From contig NZ_CP195100.1 in NCBI RefSeq assembly GCF_051175315.1, forward strand, positions 4,712,001 to 4,776,000: 64,000 bases of DNA, in the 5' to 3' direction. Below, in pieces: positions 1-8,087 of the stretch. This stretch comes from Tundrisphaera sp051175315. Its GTDB lineage: Bacteria; Planctomycetota; Planctomycetia; Isosphaerales; Isosphaeraceae. Both the position numbers and the translations under genes were made by a program. Below the pieces are notes generated by a model, which had not been told where the DNA came from, did no database searches, and worked only from the letters and a program-made list of their open reading frames with translations. Position 1 is the stretch's first letter. The number at the start of each line of letters is the position of its first letter.

Positions 1-772
1 CAAGAAGAGGGTCGTTGATCCGGACGAAGCAGTACCCCAGCCCGCCCCAGATCCGGTGCCGGGCCGCATCCGGCCAGGCCTCGCGGATCGTGGCGTCCGG
101 GTCGAGTCGGCAGTCGAGCACCATCGCGGCGAAGTCGCGGTCCAGCCCCAGCCGGCGGAGCCACCAGGCGTCCACGGCCGGAACGCCCAGCAGGTGGCCG
201 ATCCCGTACCGCTGGAGGGTCGGGATCTCGTCGGCCACCACCATCACCCCGCCGGGTTTGGTGACGCGGGCCATCTCGCGGAGGGCGGCCGAATGGTCGC
301 GGAAGTAGTTGAACCCGCCCAGCGTCCAGCAGGCGTCGAAGGAAGCGTCCGCGAACGGAAGGTCCTCGCTTTCGGCCAGGGCGAGCCGCCCGGACGTTCC
401 GGGGTGGCGTCGGAGGCAGTCGCCAAGTTGCACGCGGGAGATGTCGACGCCGAAGGCGGTCCAGTCCCCCGGGATCAGCCTGAGGTTCGCGCCGTCGCCG
501 ATGCCTACCTCCAGCACGCGGCCCCCCGCCGGGGCGGCCAGGTGCCGGAGGATCTGCCGGCGCGCCCGCGCCTCGCCCCCCTGGACCCGGAGGAACATCC
601 GCTCCCAGAACCGGAAGCGGGCCCAGCCCGGCCCGTCGTAGAAGCTGGCCGCGACCCGGTTCCGACCCGACAACGGCCCCATCGCCTCGACGATCCCGCC
701 CCGCTCCGGGAAGGAGCGGCCGGGGAGCGCCACGGCGGCGAAATCGGATAAGGGCGTGTGCTGGGTCATCAT
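1..772 (-). CDS. Class I SAM-dependent methyltransferase (partial, C-terminus beyond window)
   Basis: The minus frame is open from the ATG at 772 through base 1, about 257 codons without a stop, so the 3' end lies outside the window. A Rossmann motif I (VLEVGIGDGANL) and a motif II-like VDIS are visible, followed by a region typical of methyltransferase type 11 (LPFADASFDACWTLGGFNYF). It probably moves a methyl group from S-adenosylmethionine to a small molecule or lipid; the substrate cannot be read from sequence. It starts only 10 bp after the SDR gene and is the last visible gene of the megasynthase operon, so tailoring of the lipid/polyketide product is the natural inference. Two consecutive ATG codons (772 and 769) could serve as the start. 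Confidence 0.85.
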   Translation of the reverse strand, partial: MMTQHTPLSDFAAVALPGRSFPERGGIVEAMGPLSGRNRVAASFYDGPGWARFRFWERMFLRVQGGEARARRQILRHLAAPAGGRVLEVGIGDGANLRLIPGDWTAFGVDISRVQLGDCLRRHPGTSGRLALAESEDLPFADASFDACWTLGGFNYFRDHSAALREMARVTKPGGVMVVADEIPTLQRYGIGHLLGVPAVDAWWLRRLGLDRDFAAMVLDCRLDPDATIREAWPDAARHRIWGGLGYCFVRINDPLL

Positions 773-782
773 CGGGCCGCCC

Positions 783-1568
783 TCAGAAGTCGGTGGTGAG
801 GGCCCGGGGGCCGGCGCGGTCCATCATCCAGTCGAACCAGCGGTCGGGGACGTGCTTGAGGAACGCCATGCCGACCGCCGTGCTCATGGGGAAGACGCAG
901 TTGCGCGGCCTTTTGAAGACGGCGCGGGCCAGGTGGCGGCCGGCCTGCTCGGGCTCCATCATCGCCACCGGTTTGCGGAACGGGGTGTCCTGGGTGATCG
1001 CCGTGCGGACGAACCCCGGGCAGGCGGTGGTGATGGTGACGCCCCGCCGTCGCAGGGCCGGCCGCAGGCCTTCGAGGTAGGCGGACAGCGCCGCCTTGGA
1101 CGCCGAATACGCCACCATCCAGGGGAGCCCGCGATAGCCGGCCACGCTGGAGACGCCGACGATGTGGCCCCGCTTCCGTTCGATCATCCCGGGCAGGACC
1201 GCCTCCATGGCGTTGGCCACGCCCACCACGTTGACGTCGAGCATCGCCCGCAGCCCGGCCACGTCGAGGTCGGGCGGCAGCGGGGACAGCCCGCCGATCC
1301 CGGCGCAGGCCAGCAGGGCATCGATCGGGCCGACGAGCCGTTCCAGGTCGACCACGGCCGCCTTCACCGCCGGGCCGTCGGTCACGTCCACGGCGATCTC
1401 GGCCACGGTCGCCCCGGTTTCGCGGAGCTGCGCGGCGGTCTCGGCGAGGGGGCCTTCGATGCGGTCGAGCAGGGCGAGCCGGCAGCCTTTGGCGGCCAGG
1501 GCGAGCGCGGCCCCCTTGCCGATGCCCCGGGCCGCTCCGGTGATGAGGACGGTCGGCGGGGTGGTCAT
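783..1568 (-). CDS. Short-chain dehydrogenase/reductase (SDR)
   Basis: A 261-aa classical SDR. The dinucleotide-binding motif GAARGIG is at residues 11-17, NVVG at about 113-116, and the catalytic serine (about 140) is followed by YSASK with Tyr154 and Lys158. It should catalyse NAD(P)-dependent oxidation or reduction of a hydroxyl/keto group in the cytoplasm. Its start overlaps the stop of the upstream alpha/beta hydrolase by 4 bp (ATGA), indicating translational coupling within the megasynthase operon. A role in reducing or oxidising the acyl product is inferred from context; the substrate is unknown. The C-terminal stretch rich in Phe, Trp and Met (about 220-250) is seen in membrane-associated SDRs acting on lipids. 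Confidence 0.9.
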   Translation of the reverse strand: MTTPPTVLITGAARGIGKGAALALAAKGCRLALLDRIEGPLAETAAQLRETGATVAEIAVDVTDGPAVKAAVVDLERLVGPIDALLACAGIGGLSPLPPDLDVAGLRAMLDVNVVGVANAMEAVLPGMIERKRGHIVGVSSVAGYRGLPWMVAYSASKAALSAYLEGLRPALRRRGVTITTACPGFVRTAITQDTPFRKPVAMMEPEQAGRHLARAVFKRPRNCVFPMSTAVGMAFLKHVPDRWFDWMMDRAGPRALTTDF

Positions 1569-2413
1569 CGGGCGGGCTCCGCCGGGGTGGGGGCTTCCAG
1601 GAACTCCCGCAGGGCCTGGAGGAATCCCTCGGGGTTCTCCTCCGGGGCGCGATGCTGGGCGTCGGGCACCAGGACCGAGCGGCAGTTCGGCAGGTGCTCG
1701 ACCAGGTACTGGGCCGTGGACAGGAACGGGGAGTGCTCGCCGTAGAGGGCCAGGGTCGGCTGGCGGACGCCCCGGATCAGGTCTTCGGTCAAGCCGGCCT
1801 CGACCTTGGAGTCATCCCCGCAGGTGGTCCCGCCCAGGCGCAGCAGTCGGTTCATGGCGGGCAGGCCGACCGCCTGGCGGAACTGGAGCAGCCGGTCGCC
1901 GTCCAGCCCCTGGACCTGATCGAAGAACTTGCCCAGGTCGTACCAGTGCTCGCTGGACAGGTTCACCCCGGCGTCGGCCGCCTCCTTGTGGAACGCCTGC
2001 CAGTGGCCCCACCGGCTCAGGTCTTCCAGGTGCCGCAGCGCGGGGAAATACGGGTCGGACACGACCAGGGACTCGACCCGGTCGGGTGCCAGGACCGTGG
2101 TGTGCAACGCCACCACGGCGCCGAAGCTGTGGCCGACGAGCTTGGCCCGGTCGATCCCGTAGTGGTCCATGATCGCCAGGACGTCGGCGGCGTGGTCGGC
2201 CGAGGTGTAGCCGGTCTTGGGGGCGTCGCTGTAGCCGTGGCCGCGGAGGTCGAAGGCGGTGACGCGGTGGGTCTTCGCCAGCTCCTGCATGGCCCGGCAG
2301 AGGAACCAGATCGACAGGTCGCCGGTCACGCCGTGGATCAGGACGACGTCCGGCCCGGCGTCGCCGGCCCTCTGGACGTGGAGCGTCAGTCCGTTGACCG
2401 CGATCTTGGGCAT
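1565..2413 (-). CDS. Alpha/beta hydrolase
   Basis: A 282-aa alpha/beta hydrolase with an oxyanion-hole HG at residues 27-28, nucleophile elbow GHSFG (Ser96), and a C-terminal His in DAQHRAP at about 257. The fold and length match the general alpha/beta hydrolase fold-1 family (esterases, thioesterases, C-C hydrolases). Placed between the free ACP and the SDR of the megasynthase operon, it could release the acyl chain as a discrete thioesterase, which neither megasynthase appears to carry. That role is inference from position. It overlaps the downstream SDR by 4 bp. Confidence 0.88.
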   Translation of the reverse strand: MPKIAVNGLTLHVQRAGDAGPDVVLIHGVTGDLSIWFLCRAMQELAKTHRVTAFDLRGHGYSDAPKTGYTSADHAADVLAIMDHYGIDRAKLVGHSFGAVVALHTTVLAPDRVESLVVSDPYFPALRHLEDLSRWGHWQAFHKEAADAGVNLSSEHWYDLGKFFDQVQGLDGDRLLQFRQAVGLPAMNRLLRLGGTTCGDDSKVEAGLTEDLIRGVRQPTLALYGEHSPFLSTAQYLVEHLPNCRSVLVPDAQHRAPEENPEGFLQALREFLEAPTPAEPAR

Positions 2414-2435
2414 GAAATCCGGGCTCCGGTTTCGG

Positions 2436-2717
2436 TCAAAGGTGCTTGTGGAGGAAGTCGGCCAGCTCGCCGATCCGGAGGTCGCGGTCGGCCCTCTGGC
2501 CGAGGTCGGCCATCAGGTCGCCGAACGGGAGGGGCTTGCCGTAGCGGTCCTGCAAGGTCTCGGCCAGGACCACGGCGTCGATCGACGCCAGGCCGAGGTC
2601 GGCGAAGAACCGGGTGTTGCGGTCGATCGTCCCGGAGTACTCGCGGCCCTCGAAGTCGCCCAGGATGCGGGCGAGCTCGGCCATGATCGCGGATTCGTCG
2701 GGCGGGTCGGTGGTCAT
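2436..2717 (-). CDS. Acyl carrier protein
   Basis: A 93-aa carrier protein. The phosphopantetheine attachment site is GLASID with Ser45, in the usual place at the start of helix II. I chose the ATG at 2717 because it gives a normal ACP length and overlaps the megasynthase stop by 4 bp (ATGA); a longer reading to 2810 would run inside the megasynthase coding region. A free-standing ACP beside a megasynthase that already has an internal ACP suggests a separate loading, transfer or release step. Activation is probably by the phosphopantetheinyl transferase domain at the end of the gene just upstream. Confidence 0.88.
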   Translation of the reverse strand: MTTDPPDESAIMAELARILGDFEGREYSGTIDRNTRFFADLGLASIDAVVLAETLQDRYGKPLPFGDLMADLGQRADRDLRIGELADFLHKHL

Positions 2718-5700
2718 GCTCGGTCCCCCTCGCACCGGGTCCAGGCCCAGGCGTACTCGTCCCGCCTTATCGTGTGGACGACCAGCGACATCCCGGCCAA
2801 ATCCGGGCACGCCGCCGCCAGCCCGCCCCGGAGCGCGACGCGGATCACTCCATCATCATCGGCCGGGACGGCCACGACCTCGACTCCCGATGGCCCGTCC
2901 ACCAGGCCGAGCCCGGTCGCCTTGGCCGTCGCCTCCTTGGCGCACCAGAACCGCGCGACCCATTCCGCCCGGTCGTCGCCGTCCCACCGGGCCAGGATCG
3001 CCCGCTCCCCCTCGGAGAACGCGACCGCCTCGAACCCGGCCGACCGGGCGGCGATCCGCTCGACGTCGATGCCGAGATGGGCCCCCGGGTCGTCCGAGGC
3101 GATCGCCACGGCCACCCCCTCGGTGTGGGCGATCGAGATGGCGGGCAGGTCGTCGCGGCCCGGCTCGGCCCGGGACCGGAGGATCGGCCGGCCGAGCGGG
3201 TTGGGTTCGATCCGGAGGTCGGCGGGATAGACCGGCGGGTGCCCGGCGCGGGCCCAGATCCGCCGGGCCGCCTCCTTGGCCGCGATCCGCCCCCAGAGCC
3301 GATCGGTGCGGCGGGCGTCCGGGCCGGGCAGGGCGAGGTAGGCCGCCCGCTCGTCGGGGCCGAGCTGGACGTGCTCCAGCACGTCGCGCCAGACCGGCCG
3401 CCCCATGTCGCCGGGCGGCTCCAGCCAGACCGCGGCGATGTTGGGTTCGTTTGGGCGATCGGCGTTGGGTTCGTTTTTCCTGCTCGGGTCCGGGGCCGCG
3501 TTGGGTTCGTTCGGGAGCAGGGGCACGCCCAAAAACGTGCAATCGGGCATGCGGAAGCCGTCGCGGTAGCGGCCCGGCCAGTGGAACCGCCAGTCTTCCC
3601 AGCCCCGGATCGCGATCCAGACGGTGCCGTCGTCGCGGACGATGTCGGCCTCGGCGCCGATCCGGTGGCGCTCGCGCTCGGTGACGGCGATCCGGCAGGA
3701 GAGGTCGTCCCCCTCGGCCGGGTCGGGGCCGAACAGGGAGATCCGGGCGACGCGGAGCGGGAAGATCACGTCGCCGTCGTCGGCCAACTCGTCCAGGCCC
3801 CAGGCGCCGAGGAGGTGGGTGAAGTTGTCGACGATGATCGGGTCGGTCAAGAGGCCGCCGGCGCGGTCGGGGTCGCGGAGCAGCGGGCCCAGCGGGCGCT
3901 TGCGGAGGGTGCCCTCGATCCCGCCCGGCGCGATCGGGCCGAAGCCGACCACCGCCTGCAAGGCCGGGCCGTGGAACAGCCATTGCTCGTCGTAGATCGA
4001 CGCGGCGGTGAACCGGCACGGGCGGGGGCGGTCGAGCCGGAACGGGCCGGCGTCGGGGGCGTCGGGCCGGGCCGGGGCGAACTGGACGACCCCTTCGAAG
4101 ACGGGCGTCTCGGCCAGGCGCGGGTCGCGGGCCGGGCCCCGGTTGTGGAGCGACACCGCCACGGCGTCGGGCCGGTCGGGCAGGACCCGGGCGCGGATCT
4201 CGACCAGGATCGGCTCGTCCTCGTAGCGGATCCAGCGGTGGGCCCGGACGTCTTCGAGGGCCTCCAGGGCCAGCCCCGGCACGAGCCGGGCCGCGGCCTG
4301 CGCCAGGATCTCGGCCATGACCGCGAACGGGAGCACCGGCAGCCCGCGCCAGTCGGGGCGGAGGGCCGAGACCCGCCGCCCGCCCAGGGTGTGATGCTCG
4401 GCCACCGGGTCGCCGACGGCGTCCAGGATCAGGGCCGAGACCGCCTCCCGGCCGGGGTCGAAGCTCAGCAGATCCCCGGACCACGGCCCGGCCTCGATCG
4501 CCCTCGGCGGAGCCGTGGGCTGGCCGAGGTAGGCGTCCATGACGTGCTGCTGGGTCTCCAGGAACGAGGCCATCGTCGCCTGGAAGGCGAGCATCGCGGC
4601 CTCCTGCTCGCTCGGCTCGGCCGCGAAATCCGCCGTTTCCGGGTGGTCGAGGTCGTCGCCGGACGTCTGGGTGGCAGGGGTTTCGGCGCCAGCCGACCCA
4701 GGCGCCCAGCCACCGATCACGCCTTCTGACGACTCACCCACCGGGGACGGCTGGCGCCGAAACCCCTGCCACCCGACAGCGACCTCCGAGGCATCCGGGT
4801 GGTGCCCGTTTCGGGCCTCGATCCGCTCGAAGCCGTCGATCGGGGTTTCAGCCCGGCCCGCCGATCGGAGCCGCGTGGCAAGCGCCTCGGACAGCCGCAT
4901 CTCCGGGAAGCCGACCCGCAGGCTCGGCGGGGTTGGCTTCGTTTGGATGGGATGGTCGAGGTCGAGCCGGACCGGCCGGCGGCGGGCGTAGAGGTGGGCG
5001 GGGTCGAGGTCGATGCCCCGGGCGAACAGCGACGCGACGAGGTGGTTGAGCTGGGCCAGGCCCGACCGGCGCGGGAGGTTGGCCGCGACCGCCAGGGCCT
5101 GCCGGCCGCGCAGGGTGTCGTCCACGAATCCCGCGAGGTTGCCCCGGGCCCCCACGTCCACGAAGGTCTTGAGCCCGTCGGCGTGCATCGCCGCGACCGT
5201 CTCGCGGAACCGGACCGGCCGGACCCACTGGTCGACGGCCAGCCGCCGCACGGCGTCGGCGTCGTCGGGCATTTTCTCGGCCGAGGCACACGAGTAGATC
5301 GGCACCCCGGGGCGTCGGACGTCGAGGCCGTCGAAGAACGCTTCGAGCGGCCCCAGCGCCGGGGCGAACCCCTCGGTGTGATAGGCCCGGCCGAACGGCA
5401 GGTCGGCCGCCATGATCCCCCGGGCCTTGAGCCGGGCGACCACCGCATCCACATCATCGGGCGGGCCGGCGACGACGACCTGGTGCGGGCAGTTGTCCAT
5501 CGCCACCACGACCGGCGTCCCTTCGCACGCGGCGTCGACCTTCGCCCGGTCGGTGGCCGCCGCGACCAGCCGGGCCTGCGGCAGCCGGCCCGAGGTCTCC
5601 AGGTCGCCGAACAGGGCGCCGAGGTCGCCGAGCTTGCGCTCGAAGTCGCGGTCCACGGCCAGCACGCCCGACGCCGCCAGCGCCAGCAGCTCCCCGCTGC

Positions 5701-7732
5701 TGTGCCCGACCACCGCGTCGGGCCGCAGCCCGAGGTTCCGCAGCAGTTGGTAGAGCGCCCACTGGGCGGACAGCACCACGTTGACCGCCACCCCGGCCGC
5801 CCATAGCGCGGGGTCTTCCCCCTCGGTCGCGCCGAACAGGTGCTCGCTGGGCCAGGAGGAGGCCCCGGCCTCGCGGGCGATCCGGTCCGAGGTGTCGAAC
5901 AGGGCCCGGACCTCGGGGAAGTGCGGGCAGAGGTCGGCCAGCATCCCGGGGTACTGCGACCCCTCTCCCGGGAAGCAGAACGCCAGGCCCCCGGGCGGCT
6001 CCCCTTCGGGTCGATCCTGGAAGAAGGCCCCCCGCGCGTCGCGGATCGACCGGCAGGCCGGGTCGGCCAATTTGATCAGCACGCCGTCGAGCCGTTCGGC
6101 CAGGTCGGGCAGCGACCCTGCCACCAGGCCCAGGCGGCACGGGCCGACGATCCCATCCGACGCGTTGAGCGTGAACGCCAGGTCCTTCGGGGAAACGTCG
6201 GGCCCCTGGCGGAGCCAGTCCCGGAGCCGGCGGGCCCGGTCGATCAGCCCGGCGCGGTCGTCGGCCGCGAGCAAAAACGCCTCGCTGTCCCAGTCCGGCA
6301 TCGCCCCCGGCGCCGTGGCCAGGTCGGACGACGGGTGCGATTCCAGCACCGCGTGGGCGTTGATCCCGGCGAAGCCGAAGGCGTTCACCCCGGCCCGCCG
6401 GGGCGAGGCGGCATCGCCATGAACCCAGGGCCGGGGGCGATCGATGAGGGAGCACGCGGCGTCGGGGCGATCGAGCAACGGGTGGGGCGTCGCGGCGTGG
6501 AGGGTCGGCGGCAGGGTGCGGTGGTGGAGGGCCAGGGCCGCCTTGATGAACCCGGCGATCCCGGCGGCCGGCATGGCGTGGCCGATCATCGACGACACCG
6601 CCCCCAGCACCCGGCGACCTTTCGGCGCGGGGGGGAAGGTCGCGTTGATGGCCCGAAGCTCGGCGCGGTCAGCGGCCGGGACGCCGAGTCCGTGCCCCTC
6701 GATCAGCCCGACCGAGGCAGGGTCCACGCCCGCCGCGCGATGGGCCCGGCGGATGGCGCGGGCGTGCCCCTTGGCGCTCGGGGCGGCCAGCCCGGGCCCG
6801 CGGCCGTCGGAGGCGATGCCGACCCCCTGGAGGACGGCATAGATCCGGTCGCCGTCGCGCTCGGCGTCGGCCCGGCGCCTGAGGACGACCACGCCGACGC
6901 CCTCGCCCGACAGGGTGCCGTCGGCGTCGGCGGCGAACGGGCGGCAGGTGCCGGAGCGGGACAGGGCCCCCAGTTGGCGGAACACCAGGGGGAAGTCGAC
7001 GTCGGCCTCCAGGTAGACCCCGCCCGCCAGGGCGAGGTCGGCCCGCCCCTCGGCCAGCGATCGCGCCGCGAGGTCGAGCGCCACCAGGCTCGATGCGCTG
7101 GCGGCGTCGACCACGAAGCTGGCGCCCGAGAGGTCGAGCCGGTTGGCCGTGCGTCCGGCCGTGGCGTTGGTCATCTGTCCGGGGATGGTGGCCGGGCCGA
7201 ACGGGGGGAGGCTCGCCTTGAGGTCGGACCGGACGGCTTCGCGGTCGGCCTCGGACCAGTCCGGGTGGAGCGCGTCCAGGATCGCCAGGGTCTGGGCCAC
7301 GATCCGGCCGTGCTGGAGCCGGGTGAGGTTCCCCCGGTTGAAGTAGTTGCCCCGGCCGATCACCACCTCGACCTTCCGGCCGTCGGGCACGCCATCGGCC
7401 ATCCCGGCGTCGAGAAGGGCCGCGCGGGCGGCGTCCAGGACCAGGAATTGCTCCGGCTCGCCCCCGTCCACGGCGTGGGGCATGATCCCGTGCGCGGCGG
7501 GATCGAACGGGATCGGCTCGGCCAGGTAGCCACCGCGACGACAGGGGACGCGGTCGTTGGCCGGGGAAACGGGGTCGAAGAAGACGGCCGGGTCCCAGCG
7601 GCCGGGCGGGACGTCGCCGATCGCGTCATGCCCGGCGAGGATGTTCCGCCAGAACGCGGCGAGATCGGTCGCGCCCGGGAACCGGCAGGCCATGCCGACG
7701 ACGGCGATGTCGAGCGGACGACGCCGGCTCAT
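2714..7732 (-). CDS. PUFA-synthase-like megasynthase subunit: KS(C-to-S)-AT-DH-PPTase
   Basis: A 1672-aa multidomain protein. Residues 8-465 are a ketosynthase fold, but the catalytic Cys is replaced by Ser212 (VDAASASS) while both His residues remain (His347, His385), so it probably acts as a chain-length-factor-like or decarboxylating partner. Residues 580-920 are an acyltransferase (GHSSG, Ser678). Residues about 1090-1400 look like a double-hotdog dehydratase (HHTLGG near 1113). Residues about 1435-1672 are an Sfp-type 4'-phosphopantetheinyl transferase (GIDVERI, Asp1556; WCAKEATAK, Lys1599). The AT-DH linker contains a perfect inverted repeat, and the DH-PPTase linker contains three NEPN motifs encoded by a short repeat. 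The start at 7732 places the KS directly at the N-terminus; an upstream extension to 8236 would cross the intergenic inverted repeat and is unlikely. Confidence 0.92.
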   Translation of the reverse strand: MSRRRPLDIAVVGMACRFPGATDLAAFWRNILAGHDAIGDVPPGRWDPAVFFDPVSPANDRVPCRRGGYLAEPIPFDPAAHGIMPHAVDGGEPEQFLVLDAARAALLDAGMADGVPDGRKVEVVIGRGNYFNRGNLTRLQHGRIVAQTLAILDALHPDWSEADREAVRSDLKASLPPFGPATIPGQMTNATAGRTANRLDLSGASFVVDAASASSLVALDLAARSLAEGRADLALAGGVYLEADVDFPLVFRQLGALSRSGTCRPFAADADGTLSGEGVGVVVLRRRADAERDGDRIYAVLQGVGIASDGRGPGLAAPSAKGHARAIRRAHRAAGVDPASVGLIEGHGLGVPAADRAELRAINATFPPAPKGRRVLGAVSSMIGHAMPAAGIAGFIKAALALHHRTLPPTLHAATPHPLLDRPDAACSLIDRPRPWVHGDAASPRRAGVNAFGFAGINAHAVLESHPSSDLATAPGAMPDWDSEAFLLAADDRAGLIDRARRLRDWLRQGPDVSPKDLAFTLNASDGIVGPCRLGLVAGSLPDLAERLDGVLIKLADPACRSIRDARGAFFQDRPEGEPPGGLAFCFPGEGSQYPGMLADLCPHFPEVRALFDTSDRIAREAGASSWPSEHLFGATEGEDPALWAAGVAVNVVLSAQWALYQLLRNLGLRPDAVVGHSSGELLALAASGVLAVDRDFERKLGDLGALFGDLETSGRLPQARLVAAATDRAKVDAACEGTPVVVAMDNCPHQVVVAGPPDDVDAVVARLKARGIMAADLPFGRAYHTEGFAPALGPLEAFFDGLDVRRPGVPIYSCASAEKMPDDADAVRRLAVDQWVRPVRFRETVAAMHADGLKTFVDVGARGNLAGFVDDTLRGRQALAVAANLPRRSGLAQLNHLVASLFARGIDLDPAHLYARRRPVRLDLDHPIQTKPTPPSLRVGFPEMRLSEALATRLRSAGRAETPIDGFERIEARNGHHPDASEVAVGWQGFRRQPSPVGESSEGVIGGWAPGSAGAETPATQTSGDDLDHPETADFAAEPSEQEAAMLAFQATMASFLETQQHVMDAYLGQPTAPPRAIEAGPWSGDLLSFDPGREAVSALILDAVGDPVAEHHTLGGRRVSALRPDWRGLPVLPFAVMAEILAQAAARLVPGLALEALEDVRAHRWIRYEDEPILVEIRARVLPDRPDAVAVSLHNRGPARDPRLAETPVFEGVVQFAPARPDAPDAGPFRLDRPRPCRFTAASIYDEQWLFHGPALQAVVGFGPIAPGGIEGTLRKRPLGPLLRDPDRAGGLLTDPIIVDNFTHLLGAWGLDELADDGDVIFPLRVARISLFGPDPAEGDDLSCRIAVTERERHRIGAEADIVRDDGTVWIAIRGWEDWRFHWPGRYRDGFRMPDCTFLGVPLLPNEPNAAPDPSRKNEPNADRPNEPNIAAVWLEPPGDMGRPVWRDVLEHVQLGPDERAAYLALPGPDARRTDRLWGRIAAKEAARRIWARAGHPPVYPADLRIEPNPLGRPILRSRAEPGRDDLPAISIAHTEGVAVAIASDDPGAHLGIDVERIAARSAGFEAVAFSEGERAILARWDGDDRAEWVARFWCAKEATAKATGLGLVDGPSGVEVVAVPADDDGVIRVALRGGLAAACPDLAGMSLVVHTIRRDEYAWAWTRCEGDRA
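3440..3512. repeat. Three copies of GTTGGGTTCGTTT repeat in coding sequence
   Basis: Copies begin at 3440, 3464 and 3500 (the last ends in C instead of T). The first two are exactly 24 bp apart. On the minus strand they encode NEPN motifs in the linker between the dehydratase and phosphopantetheinyl transferase domains. Related copies lie at 4933, 7853, 7877 and 39845, both inside and outside genes. Confidence 0.85.
4669..4774. repeat. 27-bp perfect inverted repeat element (copy A) inside the megasynthase
   Basis: The left arm 4669-4695 (starting GGGTGGCAGGGG) and right arm 4748-4774 (ending CCCCTGCCACCC) are perfect reverse complements with a 52-nt loop. The element is in frame in the AT-DH linker at about residues 987-1022. 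The outer ends match the elements at 10064 and 31006. Confidence 0.9.
4933..4945. repeat. GTTGGCTTCGTTT repeat copy
   Basis: A single copy of the short repeat within the post-AT linker of the second megasynthase. It reads as TKPT on the coding strand and lies about 160 bp upstream, in the sense of transcription, of the inverted repeat at 4669-4774. Confidence 0.6.
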
Positions 7733-7813
7733 GGATACATCCCCCTTCCCTGGGGTGCCGACGAGTTGGAGCAGTCGGCCGCCGATCCAGATCGTCCGGA
7801 GGGCAAAGTCACT

Positions 7814-7939
7814 GGCGCCGTGGTTGGCAAGCCAACCACAGCCACCCGGGGAGTTGGCTTCGTTTCGGCGCTCGGCATTGGTTTCGTTTTGGCGATCGGA
7901 CTTCTGGGTGGCTGTGGTTGGCTTGCCAACCACGGCGCC
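7814..7939. repeat. 34-bp inverted repeat element (copy C)
   Basis: Arms 7814-7847 and 7906-7939 are exact reverse complements (34/34). Each arm contains its own near-palindrome, TGGTTGGCAAGCCAACCA. The 58-nt loop contains the 24-bp repeat units at 7853 and 7877. Here the GCCACCC/GGGTGGC motif faces the loop, whereas in copies A, B and D it is at the outer ends. Confidence 0.92.
7853..7900. repeat. Two tandem 24-bp units related to GTTGGNTTCGTTT
   Basis: Units 7853-7876 and 7877-7900 both follow the pattern GTTGGNTTCGTTT followed by NGGCGNTCGG. The first unit of the coding array at 3440 has the same 24-bp pattern. They fill the loop of inverted repeat copy C. Confidence 0.8.
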
Positions 7940-8087
7940 GGCGAGCCCGCCTCGAAGGGGATGCTCGCCGGTCGGATAAGCCCCGCGTCGCGAAGGATCG
8001 GGTCGACGACACCATGACGGCTCGGTGGCAAGCCAGCCACGCCTACCCGATCGAGGGAGGCCCGAGAATCGGCGGGCAGGCCCCGGG

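Larger units (their letters stand above)
7733..8087. other. Intergenic gap between the two megasynthase genes
   Basis: These 355 bp separate two co-directional minus-strand genes in an operon whose downstream junctions are tight (4-bp overlaps, 10 and 22 bp). I see no convincing gene. It contains a 34-bp inverted repeat (7814-7939) whose loop holds two 24-bp repeat units. A second TGGCAAGCCA-like sequence lies near 8030. The element may be a later insertion, and the hairpin could modulate readthrough between the two subunit genes. Confidence 0.75.
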
